Below are positions 42,658-52,598 of a stretch of DNA of 64,000 bases, one piece after another (the first letter of the stretch is position 1; every line of letters starts with the position of its first letter). The translations under genes were made by a program, and so were the position numbers. The notes beneath the pieces are model-generated. The model searched no databases. It was given only the letters and a program-made list of their open reading frames with translations, and was not told the origin of the DNA. This DNA comes from Demequina mangrovi (lineage in GTDB: Bacteria; Actinomycetota; Actinomycetes; Actinomycetales; Demequinaceae), in assembly GCF_000759715.1 (NCBI RefSeq), contig NZ_BBLU01000003.1, positions 219,244 through 283,243 of the forward strand. The letters run 5' to 3'.

Positions 42658-44613
42658 CTAGCGCCGGGCCTCAGGGATCCACACGCGCATCTCGCCGGGA
42701 CCGCGGTTGGCCCAGCGCGCGTAGGGCACCGCGACCACGCTCGCATCGTCTCCGCCCTCGCCGCCACCGGCCGGCTCGTCCTCCACGTAGAGGTCGAGCG
42801 CATCGGCGTCGGCGATCACGCGGGCGTCGAAACGCAGCCCGACCGTGCCGAGCTCGGGCAGCGGCACCTCGACCGCCGCACGGATCGCGTCCGCCTCGAC
42901 CCTGATCTCGTCGATCGACGCGTCACGGTCCCACGAGGCGGACTCGATGCAGTAGACCAACGGGCCGCGCATGATCGCGAGCGAGCCGCGGACGGCGTCG
43001 ATGCGCGGATGGGGGCGCAGCGCGCGCACCGGCGCCTCGGAGCGGATCTCGAGCACCTCGCCTACCGCCCATCGCCGCGTCACGGTGACGTAGCCGTCCT
43101 CGGTGTCGACGTCGATCGGCTCGCCGTCGATCGCCGCCGCGAGCCCCTCGGCCCCGATCGGGACGCGCAGCCGGAGCCGCGCGCGTCCCGTCGCCGCGGT
43201 GACCCGCGCCGCCACGAGGCCGCCGTACGGCGCGTCGGTCTCGACGGCCACCTCCAGCCGCCAGGCGTCGCCGGAGGCCTCGAACTCCCCCGCGACAGGC
43301 ATCTGGAGGGTGAGGCCCTCGGCGTCCTCGGTCGCGACGTACGAGCCGAGCGAGGCCGCGAAGCGGATGAGGTTGGGCGGACAGCACGCGCACGCGTACC
43401 AGGACAGCCGCTCCGACATCGCCGTCTCCTCGCCGCCGATGTGGCCGCGGCGGACCTGCAGCGGGTTCGAGTAGAAGAACTGCAGGCCGTCGAGCGACAC
43501 CCCCGAGAGGATGCCGTTGCGGAGCACCCGCTCCATCTCGACGGCGAACTCCGCGCGACCCGTGACGAGCAGCAGGCGGTACGAGAGCATGAAGCTCGCG
43601 ATCGCCGCGCAGGTCTCCGCGTACGCGCGGTCGGACGGGAGCTCGTACGGGTCCCCGAAGGACTCGTCCCGATGCCGCGAGCCCTGACCTCCCGTGACGT
43701 ACGTCTTGCGCTCGATCGCGTCGCGCCAGACCGCCTCGACGGCGACGAGGAGGTCGAGGTCGCCGGTCTCCACCGCGACGTCGAGGGCACCGGTGGTGAG
43801 GTAGAGCTGACGTACCACGTGGCCCGCGGCGGCGGTCGCCTCCCGAACGGGCACGTGGTGCTGGTAGTAGATCGGGGAGAAGTGCTGGATGGGCATGTCG
43901 ACCCGGCCGCGCCGCTCCACGAGGGTCGCGGCCAGCTCGAGGTAGCGGCGCTCGCCTGTCTCCCGGAACAGCTCGACCAGCGCCGTCTCGATGAGCGGAT
44001 GCCCCGGGATCCCCTCGAGGCGGCCCGGCCCGAAGCGCTCGTCGATGTGGTCGGCCAGGCGGCGCGCGACGCCCATGAGGCGCTGCTCGCCGGTGGCGCG
44101 CGACCAGGCGACAGCCGCCTGGATGAGGTGGCCCGCGCAGTAGAGCTCGTGATGCCACGCGAGGTCCTGCCAGCGCTGCTCGGGGCGGTCCACCTGGATC
44201 CACGAGTCGAGGTAGCCGTCGGGATCCTGCGCGCGTTCGAGCAGATCGACCGCGGCGTCGACGAAGCCCGCGTGCGCATCGTCGCCGGTGCGCGCCGCCT
44301 CCCACGCGAGCGCCTCGAGCGCCTTGTACAGGTCGGAGTCCGCGAACGGCATCCCCACGTACGGCTGCGTCTCGCCGTCGGCGACCCGGCGCAGGTTGGG
44401 CAGCACGCCGCTGGCCTCGAGCTGCTCGAGCACGTGCGGCACGGTGACCGAGGCGCACCGCTCCTGCCAGGCCCCGAGCTCGTCGGTGGAGGCGAGGCGG
44501 GCACGCCCGGCCGGCACCGGGTGCTGGGCCGCGAGCGCGCGGTCGGTGGGGCGGACCGGACCGCTCGCGAGCGCGTGCGCACGGGAGGCGGGCGACGGGG
44601 TGGCCGTGGTCAT
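42658..44613 (-). CDS. GH127 beta-L-arabinofuranosidase
   Basis: 651 residues. It begins the family pattern with LPNLRRVADGETQPYVGMPFADSDLYKALEA and an alpha/alpha barrel. The zinc-cysteine catalytic centre known from Bifidobacterium HypBA1 is present as Glu333/Cys335 (YAETCA) and Cys410-Cys411 (CACCPPN). It would cleave beta-1,2-linked arabinofuranose residues, as found on plant hydroxyproline glycoproteins and some pectins. No signal peptide. Its ATG overlaps the GH36 stop (ATGA), making it the last gene of a GH31-GH36-GH127 operon. Confidence 0.9.
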   Translation of the reverse strand: MTTATPSPASRAHALASGPVRPTDRALAAQHPVPAGRARLASTDELGAWQERCASVTVPHVLEQLEASGVLPNLRRVADGETQPYVGMPFADSDLYKALEALAWEAARTGDDAHAGFVDAAVDLLERAQDPDGYLDSWIQVDRPEQRWQDLAWHHELYCAGHLIQAAVAWSRATGEQRLMGVARRLADHIDERFGPGRLEGIPGHPLIETALVELFRETGERRYLELAATLVERRGRVDMPIQHFSPIYYQHHVPVREATAAAGHVVRQLYLTTGALDVAVETGDLDLLVAVEAVWRDAIERKTYVTGGQGSRHRDESFGDPYELPSDRAYAETCAAIASFMLSYRLLLVTGRAEFAVEMERVLRNGILSGVSLDGLQFFYSNPLQVRRGHIGGEETAMSERLSWYACACCPPNLIRFAASLGSYVATEDAEGLTLQMPVAGEFEASGDAWRLEVAVETDAPYGGLVAARVTAATGRARLRLRVPIGAEGLAAAIDGEPIDVDTEDGYVTVTRRWAVGEVLEIRSEAPVRALRPHPRIDAVRGSLAIMRGPLVYCIESASWDRDASIDEIRVEADAIRAAVEVPLPELGTVGLRFDARVIADADALDLYVEDEPAGGGEGGDDASVVAVPYARWANRGPGEMRVWIPEARR

Positions 44614-46757
44614 GCGGGCGCTCCTTCGGAGGTGGAGGCGGAGGAGCGGGTGCTCGCGGCGTCCGCGTAGGTGACGCGCAGCACGCGGGCCGACGGCGTC
44701 CCGGCCGGGGCGCCGATGCCGAGCGTCCCCGCCTCGGCGTCCCAGGACAGCGTCCAAGGCTCGACGTCGACCTCGCCGTCCGGGTCCGGGAACAGCTGCT
44801 CCACGGAGTCGACCGGTCCGTCGAGCGGCACCTCGAGGCTCTCGGCGCCGTCGCGGTTCCACACGCACACCAGCGCCTGCCCGCGCTCCGCCGAGGCGCG
44901 GGTGCCCGCGCACACGACGCCGTCCTCCCATCGAGGCAGACCGAGCGGCCAGAAGGGGACGGAGACCTGCTGGTGCGCGATGACCTCGCGGTACGTCGCA
45001 CAGGCCTCGCGCACCGCGGCCATGAGCGGCTCGGGGAGCCGGTCGAGATGACCCGCGAGGTACATGCGCCCCGACAGCCCGGTGACGAGCGTGAGCACGG
45101 CCTCCTCGACCGACATCCCCGCGTGCGGGTAGGCCCAGTTGCCCGCCTGCTCGGGCGGCATCGCCATGAGCGCGCCCGCCGCGATGGGCGGGTACAGGAG
45201 CGGGTCCTGCTGGTCCGAGGTCGAGTGGAGGTCGAAGCGGCGCAGGATCGCGGAGTCCTGGCGGTTCGCGCCGGAGGCGCAGGCCTCGATCACCGCATGC
45301 GGGTACCGGTCGCGCAGCGCGTCGAACCACGAGAGGAGGCTGCGCGAGTGGTCGAGGAGCGCCGCGCCGGGCGCCTCGTCGCCGGGACCGATCCCGGGGG
45401 TGACGTTGTAGTCCCACTTCACGTACTCGGCGCCCAGCTCCTCGATCAGCCGCGCGAACACCCGGTCGAGGTGCGCGCGCGCCGCCTCCGAGCGCAGGTC
45501 GAGGAAGTAGCGGTCATGAGCGACGATGCGCCTTCCGCCGCGGCGCATGAACGCCTCCTCGGGGAGCGTGTCCGCGAGCGGCGAGCGCACGCCCACCACC
45601 TCCGGCTCGACCCACAGCCCGGGCCGCATGCCCGCGTCGCGGATCCGCTGGAGCACCCCGCCGAGCCCGAGCGTCGGGAACCGCCGGGTCGACGGCAGCC
45701 ACTCGCCCACGCTGGGCCACCAGTCGTGGCCGTCGTCGTACCAGCCGGCGTCGATGCAGAAGATGTCAGCCCCCGCCGCGGCGGCGCCCGCGATGAGCGG
45801 CAGCAGCTTCTCCTCGGTCGGGTCGCCCATGAGCGTGTTCATGTAGTCGTTGTAGATCAGAGCGTCGCGCGCCCCCGCGGGCTGCGGCCGATGCGCGGCG
45901 CGGCGGGCCTGCGTGAGCGCCGCGACCGCGCCCTCGAAGCCGGCGGGCGAGACCGCCACCGTGGCGGGCACGGTGGTGAGCTCCTCGCCCGGCGCGAGCG
46001 TGACGTTCCACGCATGGTGCTCGTCGCTGGGCCCCATGAGCGCGAGCGACAGCCAGTCGGCGGGGTCGCTCAGCGACGCGACCTCCCAGCGCCAGGGCCC
46101 GCTCACCTCGATCTCCCACGCGACCGCACCGCGCGGACCCTCGATGACCCCGCCCGGCTGGTACGCGCCGGTCGACCAGGTCGAGGTCCCCGTGCGCTCG
46201 ACCACGCCGCGCGCGGGCTGGCGGTGGATCCCGGGGTTGATCCAGGGCAGACCCTCGGCGAGCGGCTCGCTCGACCAGCGGTTCTCCGCGTAGCTCTCGT
46301 GGCGCGCGGTCCACAGGCGCGCCTCGCGCGTCTCGCCGACCGCGCCCGTGAGCCCGCCCAGCGCCGCGGTGGCGACCGCGTCGACCACCACGGGCGCGTC
46401 GCCGTCGCACCTCAGCGTCGTGACGAAGCGGTACGCGGCCGCCTCGCCGGCGAGGACGATGCGTGTCTCGGCCACGAGCCCCGTGACCGGATCGCGCTGG
46501 ACCACCACGGCGGAGCGGTCGTCGACGGTGTGCGACACGGGGCGGAGACGCTCGCCGACCACGGAGCGGCGCAGCCGCGCGCTCGAGAACGAGCGTCCGT
46601 GCCCGCGCAGCGCGACCTCGACCAGCGCCTGCTCGGCGCCGGGACCGTGGGCGATGCCCGCGGGGTCCGAGAGCGCGACCCGCGCCGGCGCATCGTCCGT
46701 CAGCCGGATCACCAGCGGTGCGGACGGATGCCCCCACGCGAGGTCGGGTGCGCTCAT
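44610..46757 (-). CDS. GH36 alpha-galactosidase
   Basis: 715 residues. An N-terminal beta sandwich leads into the barrel with FCIDAGWYDDGHDWWPSVGEW, nucleophile Asp in YVKWDYN and acid Asp in STSDQQDPL; a C-terminal beta domain completes it. It removes alpha-1,6-galactose from oligosaccharides inside the cell. Overlaps by four bases with both neighbours, so it is tightly coupled in the operon. Confidence 0.93.
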   Translation of the reverse strand: MSAPDLAWGHPSAPLVIRLTDDAPARVALSDPAGIAHGPGAEQALVEVALRGHGRSFSSARLRRSVVGERLRPVSHTVDDRSAVVVQRDPVTGLVAETRIVLAGEAAAYRFVTTLRCDGDAPVVVDAVATAALGGLTGAVGETREARLWTARHESYAENRWSSEPLAEGLPWINPGIHRQPARGVVERTGTSTWSTGAYQPGGVIEGPRGAVAWEIEVSGPWRWEVASLSDPADWLSLALMGPSDEHHAWNVTLAPGEELTTVPATVAVSPAGFEGAVAALTQARRAAHRPQPAGARDALIYNDYMNTLMGDPTEEKLLPLIAGAAAAGADIFCIDAGWYDDGHDWWPSVGEWLPSTRRFPTLGLGGVLQRIRDAGMRPGLWVEPEVVGVRSPLADTLPEEAFMRRGGRRIVAHDRYFLDLRSEAARAHLDRVFARLIEELGAEYVKWDYNVTPGIGPGDEAPGAALLDHSRSLLSWFDALRDRYPHAVIEACASGANRQDSAILRRFDLHSTSDQQDPLLYPPIAAGALMAMPPEQAGNWAYPHAGMSVEEAVLTLVTGLSGRMYLAGHLDRLPEPLMAAVREACATYREVIAHQQVSVPFWPLGLPRWEDGVVCAGTRASAERGQALVCVWNRDGAESLEVPLDGPVDSVEQLFPDPDGEVDVEPWTLSWDAEAGTLGIGAPAGTPSARVLRVTYADAASTRSSASTSEGAPA

Positions 46758-49042
46758 CGCCCGCGCCCGGCGAGGTTCACCGCGGCGCAGCCGTCGACCG
46801 CGTCCGCGCGGACGCCGGCGACCTCGAGCACCCACCCGGCGGGCAGGTCGGTCGCGGTCGCCCGTACCTCGTCGGGCCCGATCTCGACGGTGACGTCGAC
46901 CTCCTGCGCGTCCTCTCCGAAGCCGGAGCGCAGCGTGACGGTGCGGGTGCACGGCTCCGCGGTCGGGTGCACCAGCAGGCGCAGGCCCTCGAGCAGCGAT
47001 CCCTCGGTGTCCGTGCGTCCGTCCTGGAGCGCGAGCACCGCGCCCTCGCGCACCATCAGGGGAAGCGTGCGCGGCGTGTGGTGCTCGCGGACCCAGCGGC
47101 CGCCGTCGACCTCGTCGCCGGTGAGCAGGTTCCTCCACCGACCCTCGGGCAGGTAGTAGTCGACACGGCCGTCCGCGCGCAGCACCGGAGCGATCATGAG
47201 GTCGGGGCCGAGCATGTACTGACGGTCGAGGTGGAGCACGCCCGGGTCGTCCGGGAACTCGAGGACCGGGTGCCGCATCATCGGCACGCCGCGCGCCACG
47301 GTGTCCTCGGCCACGGTCGCGAGCGTGGGCAGCAGGCTGAGCTTGAGGCGCGTGAAGTCGCGCAGCACCTCGACCGCCTCCTCGTCGAAGGCCCACGGCA
47401 CCCGCACCGACGAGGATCCGTGGAGCCGCGAGTGGCTCGACAGGAGCCCGAAGGCCACCCACCGCTTGTAGAGGTCGGGGTCCGGCGTGCCCTCGAAGCC
47501 GCCGATGTCGTGCGCCCAGTAGCCGAAGCCGGAGCTCGCGAGGGAGAGGCCGCCGCGCAGCGTCTCCGCCATCGCGTCGTACGTCGACTCGCAGTCGCCG
47601 CCCCAGTGCGCGGGGAAGCTCTGGCCGCCGGCGGTCGCCGAGCGCGCGAAGAGCACGGCCTCGCCGTGGCCGCGCTTGCGCTCGAGCAGCTCGAACACCG
47701 TGCGGTTGTAGAGGTACGTGTAGTAGTTGTGCATCCGCATGGGGTCGGAGCCGTCGTGGTAGACCACGTCGGTGGGCACGGACTCGCCGAAGTCGGTCTT
47801 GAAGCAGTCGACGCCCTGGTCGAGCAGCCGCTCGAGGTAGGCGGTGTACCAGGCGCGGGCCTCAGGGTTGGTGAAGTCGACGAGCCCCATGCCGGACTGC
47901 CAGAAGTCGGTCTGGTAGACGCCGCCGTCGGGCAGGCGCAGGAGGTAGCCGTTCTCCATCCCCTCGGCGAACAGCGGTGACCGCGCGCCGATGTACGGGT
48001 TGATCCACACGCAGACCTTGACGCCGTCGGCGTGGTGGTCGCTGAGCCGGGCCTCGGGGTGCGGGAAGTGGCGCGTGTCCCACTCGAAGTCGCACCACTG
48101 GAACTCGCGCATCCAGAAGCAGTCGTAGTGGAAGACCGACAGGGGGATGTCGCGCTCCGCCATGCCGTCGATGAAGCCCGCGACGGTCTCCTCGTCGTAG
48201 TCGGTGAGGAAGCTCGTGGTGAGCCACAGGCCGTAGGACCATGCGGGCACGCGCGGCGGACGCCCGGTGAGCGCGGTGTAGCGGGTGAGCACCTCCTTGG
48301 GCGTGGGGCCGAGGATGACGTAGTAGGTGAGCCGCTCGCCCCGGGTGGAGAACTGCATCCGCCCGACCTTCTCCGAGCCCACCTCGAACGAGACGTCCTC
48401 GGGGTGGGCCACGAAGACCCCGTAGCCCTCGTTGGTCCACCAGAACGGCACGTTCTTGTAGGAGCGGTCGGACGAGGTACCCGAATCGTCGTTCCACATG
48501 TCGACCGCCTGGCCGTTCTTGGCGACGGGGCCGAAGCGCTCCCCCAGCCCGTAGACGGTCTCGCCGATCCCGAGCGAGAGCTGCTGGTGCATGTACGCGG
48601 CGCCGTCCGGGCCGGTGAGCCGCCCGACCGCCTTGAAGCCCGAGCGCGTGAGCTCGCGGCCGTCGGCGGTGCGGAAGGCGAACTCCGCGCTGGCGCGGTC
48701 GAAGACCATCTCGAGACCGCCGGAGCGCAGCAGCGGCGCGTCGCCGGCGGCGTCGACCGAGACGCGGGTCGCGCCCGGCTCGCTCACCTCGAAGTCGGGG
48801 CCGCGACGACGCGCGCCGGTGAAGTGCTCGACCGTCACGGCGATCACGTCGTCCATCGGCGCGCGGACCGTGAAGGTGAACTCAGGGTTCGAGAGCGTGA
48901 GGCCACGGTGCTCGACGCGCATGCTCGGCGCATGCACCACGAGGGAGCGACCGTCCTCGCGGACGCGCGCCTCGTGGATCTCGCGCGGGTGCAGGGCCGT
49001 GAAGCCGTCGCGGACCCGCCAGTAACCCTCGGTGAACTTCAT
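46754..49042 (-). CDS. GH31 alpha-xylosidase (YicI-like)
   Basis: 762 residues. MKFTEGYWRVRDGF is the classical YicI-type start. The nucleophile is Asp in DCFKTDFGESVPTDV, and the acid region is WGGDCESTYDAMAETLRGGLSLASSGFGYWAHDIGGFEG. It removes alpha-1,6-xylose from xyloglucan oligosaccharides in the cytoplasm. First gene of a three-gene operon, 70 bases downstream of a LacI-2 operator. A longer upstream frame passes through that operator and is rejected. Confidence 0.94.
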   Translation of the reverse strand: MKFTEGYWRVRDGFTALHPREIHEARVREDGRSLVVHAPSMRVEHRGLTLSNPEFTFTVRAPMDDVIAVTVEHFTGARRRGPDFEVSEPGATRVSVDAAGDAPLLRSGGLEMVFDRASAEFAFRTADGRELTRSGFKAVGRLTGPDGAAYMHQQLSLGIGETVYGLGERFGPVAKNGQAVDMWNDDSGTSSDRSYKNVPFWWTNEGYGVFVAHPEDVSFEVGSEKVGRMQFSTRGERLTYYVILGPTPKEVLTRYTALTGRPPRVPAWSYGLWLTTSFLTDYDEETVAGFIDGMAERDIPLSVFHYDCFWMREFQWCDFEWDTRHFPHPEARLSDHHADGVKVCVWINPYIGARSPLFAEGMENGYLLRLPDGGVYQTDFWQSGMGLVDFTNPEARAWYTAYLERLLDQGVDCFKTDFGESVPTDVVYHDGSDPMRMHNYYTYLYNRTVFELLERKRGHGEAVLFARSATAGGQSFPAHWGGDCESTYDAMAETLRGGLSLASSGFGYWAHDIGGFEGTPDPDLYKRWVAFGLLSSHSRLHGSSSVRVPWAFDEEAVEVLRDFTRLKLSLLPTLATVAEDTVARGVPMMRHPVLEFPDDPGVLHLDRQYMLGPDLMIAPVLRADGRVDYYLPEGRWRNLLTGDEVDGGRWVREHHTPRTLPLMVREGAVLALQDGRTDTEGSLLEGLRLLVHPTAEPCTRTVTLRSGFGEDAQEVDVTVEIGPDEVRATATDLPAGWVLEVAGVRADAVDGCAAVNLAGRGR

Positions 49043-49112
49043 GGGTGCTTGCGCCTTCCTCGCTGGGTGGCGGCGCGCTGCGGGAGGCGGCGCCGCCGGT
49101 CCGGATTCTTCC

Positions 49113-49124
49113 TGCAACGTTGCA
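49113..49124. promoter_or_regulatory. LacI-2 candidate operator upstream of GH31
   Basis: TGCAACGTTGCA, a perfect 12-base palindrome with a central CG, the standard LacI-family layout. The same core occurs at two other promoters of module B. Confidence 0.75.
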
Positions 49125-49306
49125 AGAAGGTGGTCCGGACGGTCGGTGTGTGAAGTTGTGGGGTGCGCGCGTGACGGGTCCGGCGCGCGCGGGCCTCGGG
49201 AACCAGTCCGGACCCTCCTACGCCGCAATTCACGCAAGCGGGACAAAGCATCGCCGTCCGCGTGCGACGTCTGGAGAGGTCCTCGACGACCCCTTGCGCT
49301 GCACAG

Positions 49307-49322
49307 TATCCGCCATCGGATA
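49307..49322. promoter_or_regulatory. Inverted repeat upstream of lacI-2
   Basis: TATCCG-CCAT-CGGATA, followed at once by AACGATGC, which resembles the LacI-1 core. It could be a cross-regulation or autoregulation site for LacI-2. Confidence 0.35.
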
Positions 49323-49434
49323 ACGATGCAAAGCCCACCGTGTCGGAGGGTCGATCGCCCTCTCCCGCGCGCACTAGACTCGGCAGCGAGACGGTCGCCG
49401 CCGCGATGAAGCCGGCGACGGTGAGAGGGGAACC

Positions 49435-50505
49435 ATGCCGGAACAGCGACGCCCCGCGACGTTGCGCGACGTGGCGCAGTTCGCAGGCGTGTCCGTGCGC
49501 ACCGTGTCGAACGTGGTCAACGACCAGCCGTACGTCAAGGACGCCACACGCCGTGCGGTCAAGGACGCCATCGCGGTGCTCGGCTACCGGCCGAACCTCA
49601 TCGCGCGGAACCTGCGCGTCGGCTCCACGCATACGCTCGCGCTGGTGCTGCCCCGGCTGTCGCAGCCGTACTTCGCGGAGCTCGCCGACGACCTGCTCGC
49701 CGCGGCGCGCGCCCGGGGTTACGCGGTCCTCATCGAGCCGACGGACGAGCACGACTCGCGCGCGCCCGAGGACGTCTTCGCGCAGCTCGCGATGATCACC
49801 GACGGCATCTTCGTGGACCCGACCCACCTGTCGGGCCACCTCGATCTCACGCGGCTCTCGGCTCCCGTGGTCGCGCTCACCTCGCACAGCTTCGGCTACG
49901 GCGAGGCCGTCGACCGCGTCGCGATGGACGATGTCGGCGGCGCACGGCTCGCGACGGCGCATCTGCTCGACGGCGGCCGGACGCGGATCGCAGCCGTCGG
50001 GCTGCCCCCCACCGGGACGTCCGAGGCCGGGGCCACCGGGAGGCTGCGCCTCGCCGGCTACCTCGAGGCCCACGCCGCGGCCGGGATCGACGTGAGCCCG
50101 CGGCTCATGCTCTCCGCGGAGGAGTGGACCCCCGAGGAGGGCTACCGCGTGATGGAGAGGACCCTCGAGGCCGGCACCCCGGTCGACGCCGTCTTCGCGT
50201 TCAACGACTTCATGGCGATGGGAGTGCTCCACGCCGTCCAGGCCCACGGCCTGAGGGTGCCCGAGGACATCGCGGTGGTGGGCTTCGACGACATCGGCCT
50301 GAGCCAGCACACGTCCCCGCCGCTCAGCACGGTGTCGCCCGGACGCCGACGCATCGTCGAAGCGGGCCTCGACATGCTCCTGGGACGCATCGACGGCAGC
50401 CGGTCCGGCGACGCCGAGGCCGCGGTGGTCGAGGCCGAGCTCATGGTGCGCGGCTCGTCCGCTCCGCCCGCCGACCCCACTCCGCCCGCCGAGCCCGCCG
50501 CGTAG
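49435..50505 (+). CDS. LacI-family regulator LacI-2 (module B)
   Basis: 356 residues. HTH: TLRDVAQFAGVSVRTVSNVVND; hinge NLIARNLRVGSTH; effector domain ending VPEDIAVVGFDDIGLSQHTSPPLSTVSPG. GAGAGGGGA precedes the ATG. It is divergent from the GH31 operon and convergent with transporter operon B. The TGCAACGTTGCA sites at three promoters of the region make it their probable repressor. Its DNA-contact helix differs from LacI-1 by SVR versus SVK, and the hinge also differs. Confidence 0.92.
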   Translation: MPEQRRPATLRDVAQFAGVSVRTVSNVVNDQPYVKDATRRAVKDAIAVLGYRPNLIARNLRVGSTHTLALVLPRLSQPYFAELADDLLAAARARGYAVLIEPTDEHDSRAPEDVFAQLAMITDGIFVDPTHLSGHLDLTRLSAPVVALTSHSFGYGEAVDRVAMDDVGGARLATAHLLDGGRTRIAAVGLPPTGTSEAGATGRLRLAGYLEAHAAAGIDVSPRLMLSAEEWTPEEGYRVMERTLEAGTPVDAVFAFNDFMAMGVLHAVQAHGLRVPEDIAVVGFDDIGLSQHTSPPLSTVSPGRRRIVEAGLDMLLGRIDGSRSGDAEAAVVEAELMVRGSSAPPADPTPPAEPAA

Positions 50506-50534
50506 GCGGGGGCCGGCGGACGGCGCGAGCGGCC

Positions 50535-52598
50535 TCAGCCCTCGACCGCGAGCTCGAGCCATGCCGCGGCCCGGGCCGGCAGGGTGAACCGCAGCGGCGC
50601 GCCCTCCTCGACCGCGAGCACCTCCCAGCGTGCGGGCTCGGTCACGGCCGGCGTCGCGCGCAGGCCGGGCGCGGAGGCGAAGAGCTCGGCGCTGCGGACG
50701 GTGAATCCGCCGGGCACCTCGACCACGTCCTCGCCCTGCGCCCGGTAGCTCGCGACCAGCAACGACACGTCGCCCGACGGCATGAGCAGCGCCGTCGCGC
50801 GCAGGTACGGCACGCTCTCCTCCACCCGGCCCAGATCCGCCGGGGCGTCGATGCGGAACGTCGGCCCGCTCGCCTCGACCGGCAGCGGCCGGGCGCCCGC
50901 GAGCGCACGCATGCGCGCGACCATCGAGAAGACGGGGTCCGGGTAGACCACGCCCCCGCCCTTCTTGATGGCGCCGCCGTGGAGGAAGCCGTTGGGGCTG
51001 GCCATCTCGATCCGGTCGCCGAAGCCCGTGAGGCCGCCGAGGAAGGCGACGGCCCAGACCGCGCCGTCGACGTTCTCGATGGATGCCGCGCCGGGGCTCG
51101 CGCCGATGGGACCCCACTCGGTGACGCTCAGGCGGATCGCCTCCCGGCCGGGAGGCGTGCCCGCATCGAGCTCCGCGAGCAGCTCGGGCAGCTGCGACTC
51201 GAGCGCGGTCTCGCACCACGCCATGAGCGCCTGATGGATCGCGTCGGGCTCGACGCCCTCGAAGAAGCGGTCGTTGATGGGGATGCCATGGATCGAGACC
51301 ACGTCGAGGTGCTCGACCCCTTGACGGAGCAGCTCTCCATGCCACCGTCCGTCGTTCGACACGTCCACCAGCCCGTCGCGGGGCGGGGCGAGGTCGAACC
51401 AGTTGCCGGCCGCATGCAGCATCAGCGGGATGGGGCTGGCCGCCCGCATCGCCTCGGCGAACAGCGCGAACCGCCGGCCGTTCTCCTCGGGCCCGACGAA
51501 GCCTCCCTGCCACGACCCGTAGGTCTCGTTGCCGATCTCCCACCGGTCGACCCCGTACGGCTCCGGGTGACCGTGCGCCGCCCGGAGGCGACCCATCGGC
51601 GTCTCCGCCGAGCCGTTGCAGTACTCGACCCAGGCCGCGGCCTCCTCCGCCGTCCCGGTGCCCATGTTGACCGTGATGTGCGGCCGGGCGCCGATGGTGC
51701 GGCAGAACGCGACGTACTCGTCGGTGCCGATGTGATGGGTCTCGATCCCGCCCCATGCGTAGTTGGGGCGCGAGGGACGCAGCGACTGCGGCCCGACGCC
51801 GTCGCGCCAGTGGTAGTACGAGACAGCGTTGCCGCCTGGCCACCGCAGCTCCGGGATCCGGGCCCCCTGCGCGATCGCCACCACCTCGGGATCGAGGCCG
51901 TCGGCGTGATCCGAGGGAAGCACGCTGATCCGGTCGAGCGTGAGCCCGTCGCCGTCGAAGAGCAGCGCGAGCTCGACGGGCTCCGTGGGCGCCACCGCCG
52001 CGGCGATGTCGAGCGTCGCGACGTGCTCGGCCCAGCGGTCGTCCATGATCTCGACGGCGGCCTCGGCGAGCAGCTCGCCCGCGACCCCCGCCTTGGAGCT
52101 CCAGCGGCGGCGCAGCTCGAGCCGCAGAGGGCCCGCATCGTTGACCGTCCTCGCCCACACGGCGATCTCGAGGCGCGACGTCCGGTGCGTGGGCACGAAG
52201 ATCACCTGCCGCAGCCCGCCCGCGCGGATCCGCACGCCGTCGCCCACGCGGCCGACGCACGGCGCGACCGTGCCGATCGCGCTCCACGCGAGCGGGACCC
52301 CGTGGGCGGCCTCGTCGTGGAACAGCTGCGTCGAGACCCCGCTCGCGATGGGCGCGGACATCCACCGGCCGGCGGGCTCCTCGCCCCTCCAGACGGCCTC
52401 GGTCCACGCGCCGTTCGCGAGCAGCTCGTCGATCTGCCACCGCTGAAGGTGGTGCTGCTGGACGAAGGTGGGGTTGACCACGAGCTCGGCGCTGAGCCCG
52501 CCGATGGTCGCGTAGCTCATGTGCTCGAAGAACTGGCTGAACAGCTCGGCGCGCACCGGCGCGCCGGGGCGTTCGAGCCCGAGTCGCAGCTCGGTCAT
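50535..52598 (-). CDS. GH51-like alpha-L-arabinofuranosidase with N-terminal beta domain
   Basis: 687 residues. It opens like eukaryote-type GH51 enzymes (SQFFEHMSYATIGGLSAELVVNPTF), followed by a carbohydrate-binding-type beta sandwich (about 80-230). The barrel has acid/base Glu358 (WEIGNETYGSW) and nucleophile Glu494 (VTEWGP), and ends in a beta domain. No signal peptide. Its ATG overlaps the upstream hydrolase stop. Substrate may be a substituted arabinoside; the family call is good, the linkage is not known. Confidence 0.82.
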   Translation of the reverse strand: MTELRLGLERPGAPVRAELFSQFFEHMSYATIGGLSAELVVNPTFVQQHHLQRWQIDELLANGAWTEAVWRGEEPAGRWMSAPIASGVSTQLFHDEAAHGVPLAWSAIGTVAPCVGRVGDGVRIRAGGLRQVIFVPTHRTSRLEIAVWARTVNDAGPLRLELRRRWSSKAGVAGELLAEAAVEIMDDRWAEHVATLDIAAAVAPTEPVELALLFDGDGLTLDRISVLPSDHADGLDPEVVAIAQGARIPELRWPGGNAVSYYHWRDGVGPQSLRPSRPNYAWGGIETHHIGTDEYVAFCRTIGARPHITVNMGTGTAEEAAAWVEYCNGSAETPMGRLRAAHGHPEPYGVDRWEIGNETYGSWQGGFVGPEENGRRFALFAEAMRAASPIPLMLHAAGNWFDLAPPRDGLVDVSNDGRWHGELLRQGVEHLDVVSIHGIPINDRFFEGVEPDAIHQALMAWCETALESQLPELLAELDAGTPPGREAIRLSVTEWGPIGASPGAASIENVDGAVWAVAFLGGLTGFGDRIEMASPNGFLHGGAIKKGGGVVYPDPVFSMVARMRALAGARPLPVEASGPTFRIDAPADLGRVEESVPYLRATALLMPSGDVSLLVASYRAQGEDVVEVPGGFTVRSAELFASAPGLRATPAVTEPARWEVLAVEEGAPLRFTLPARAAAWLELAVEG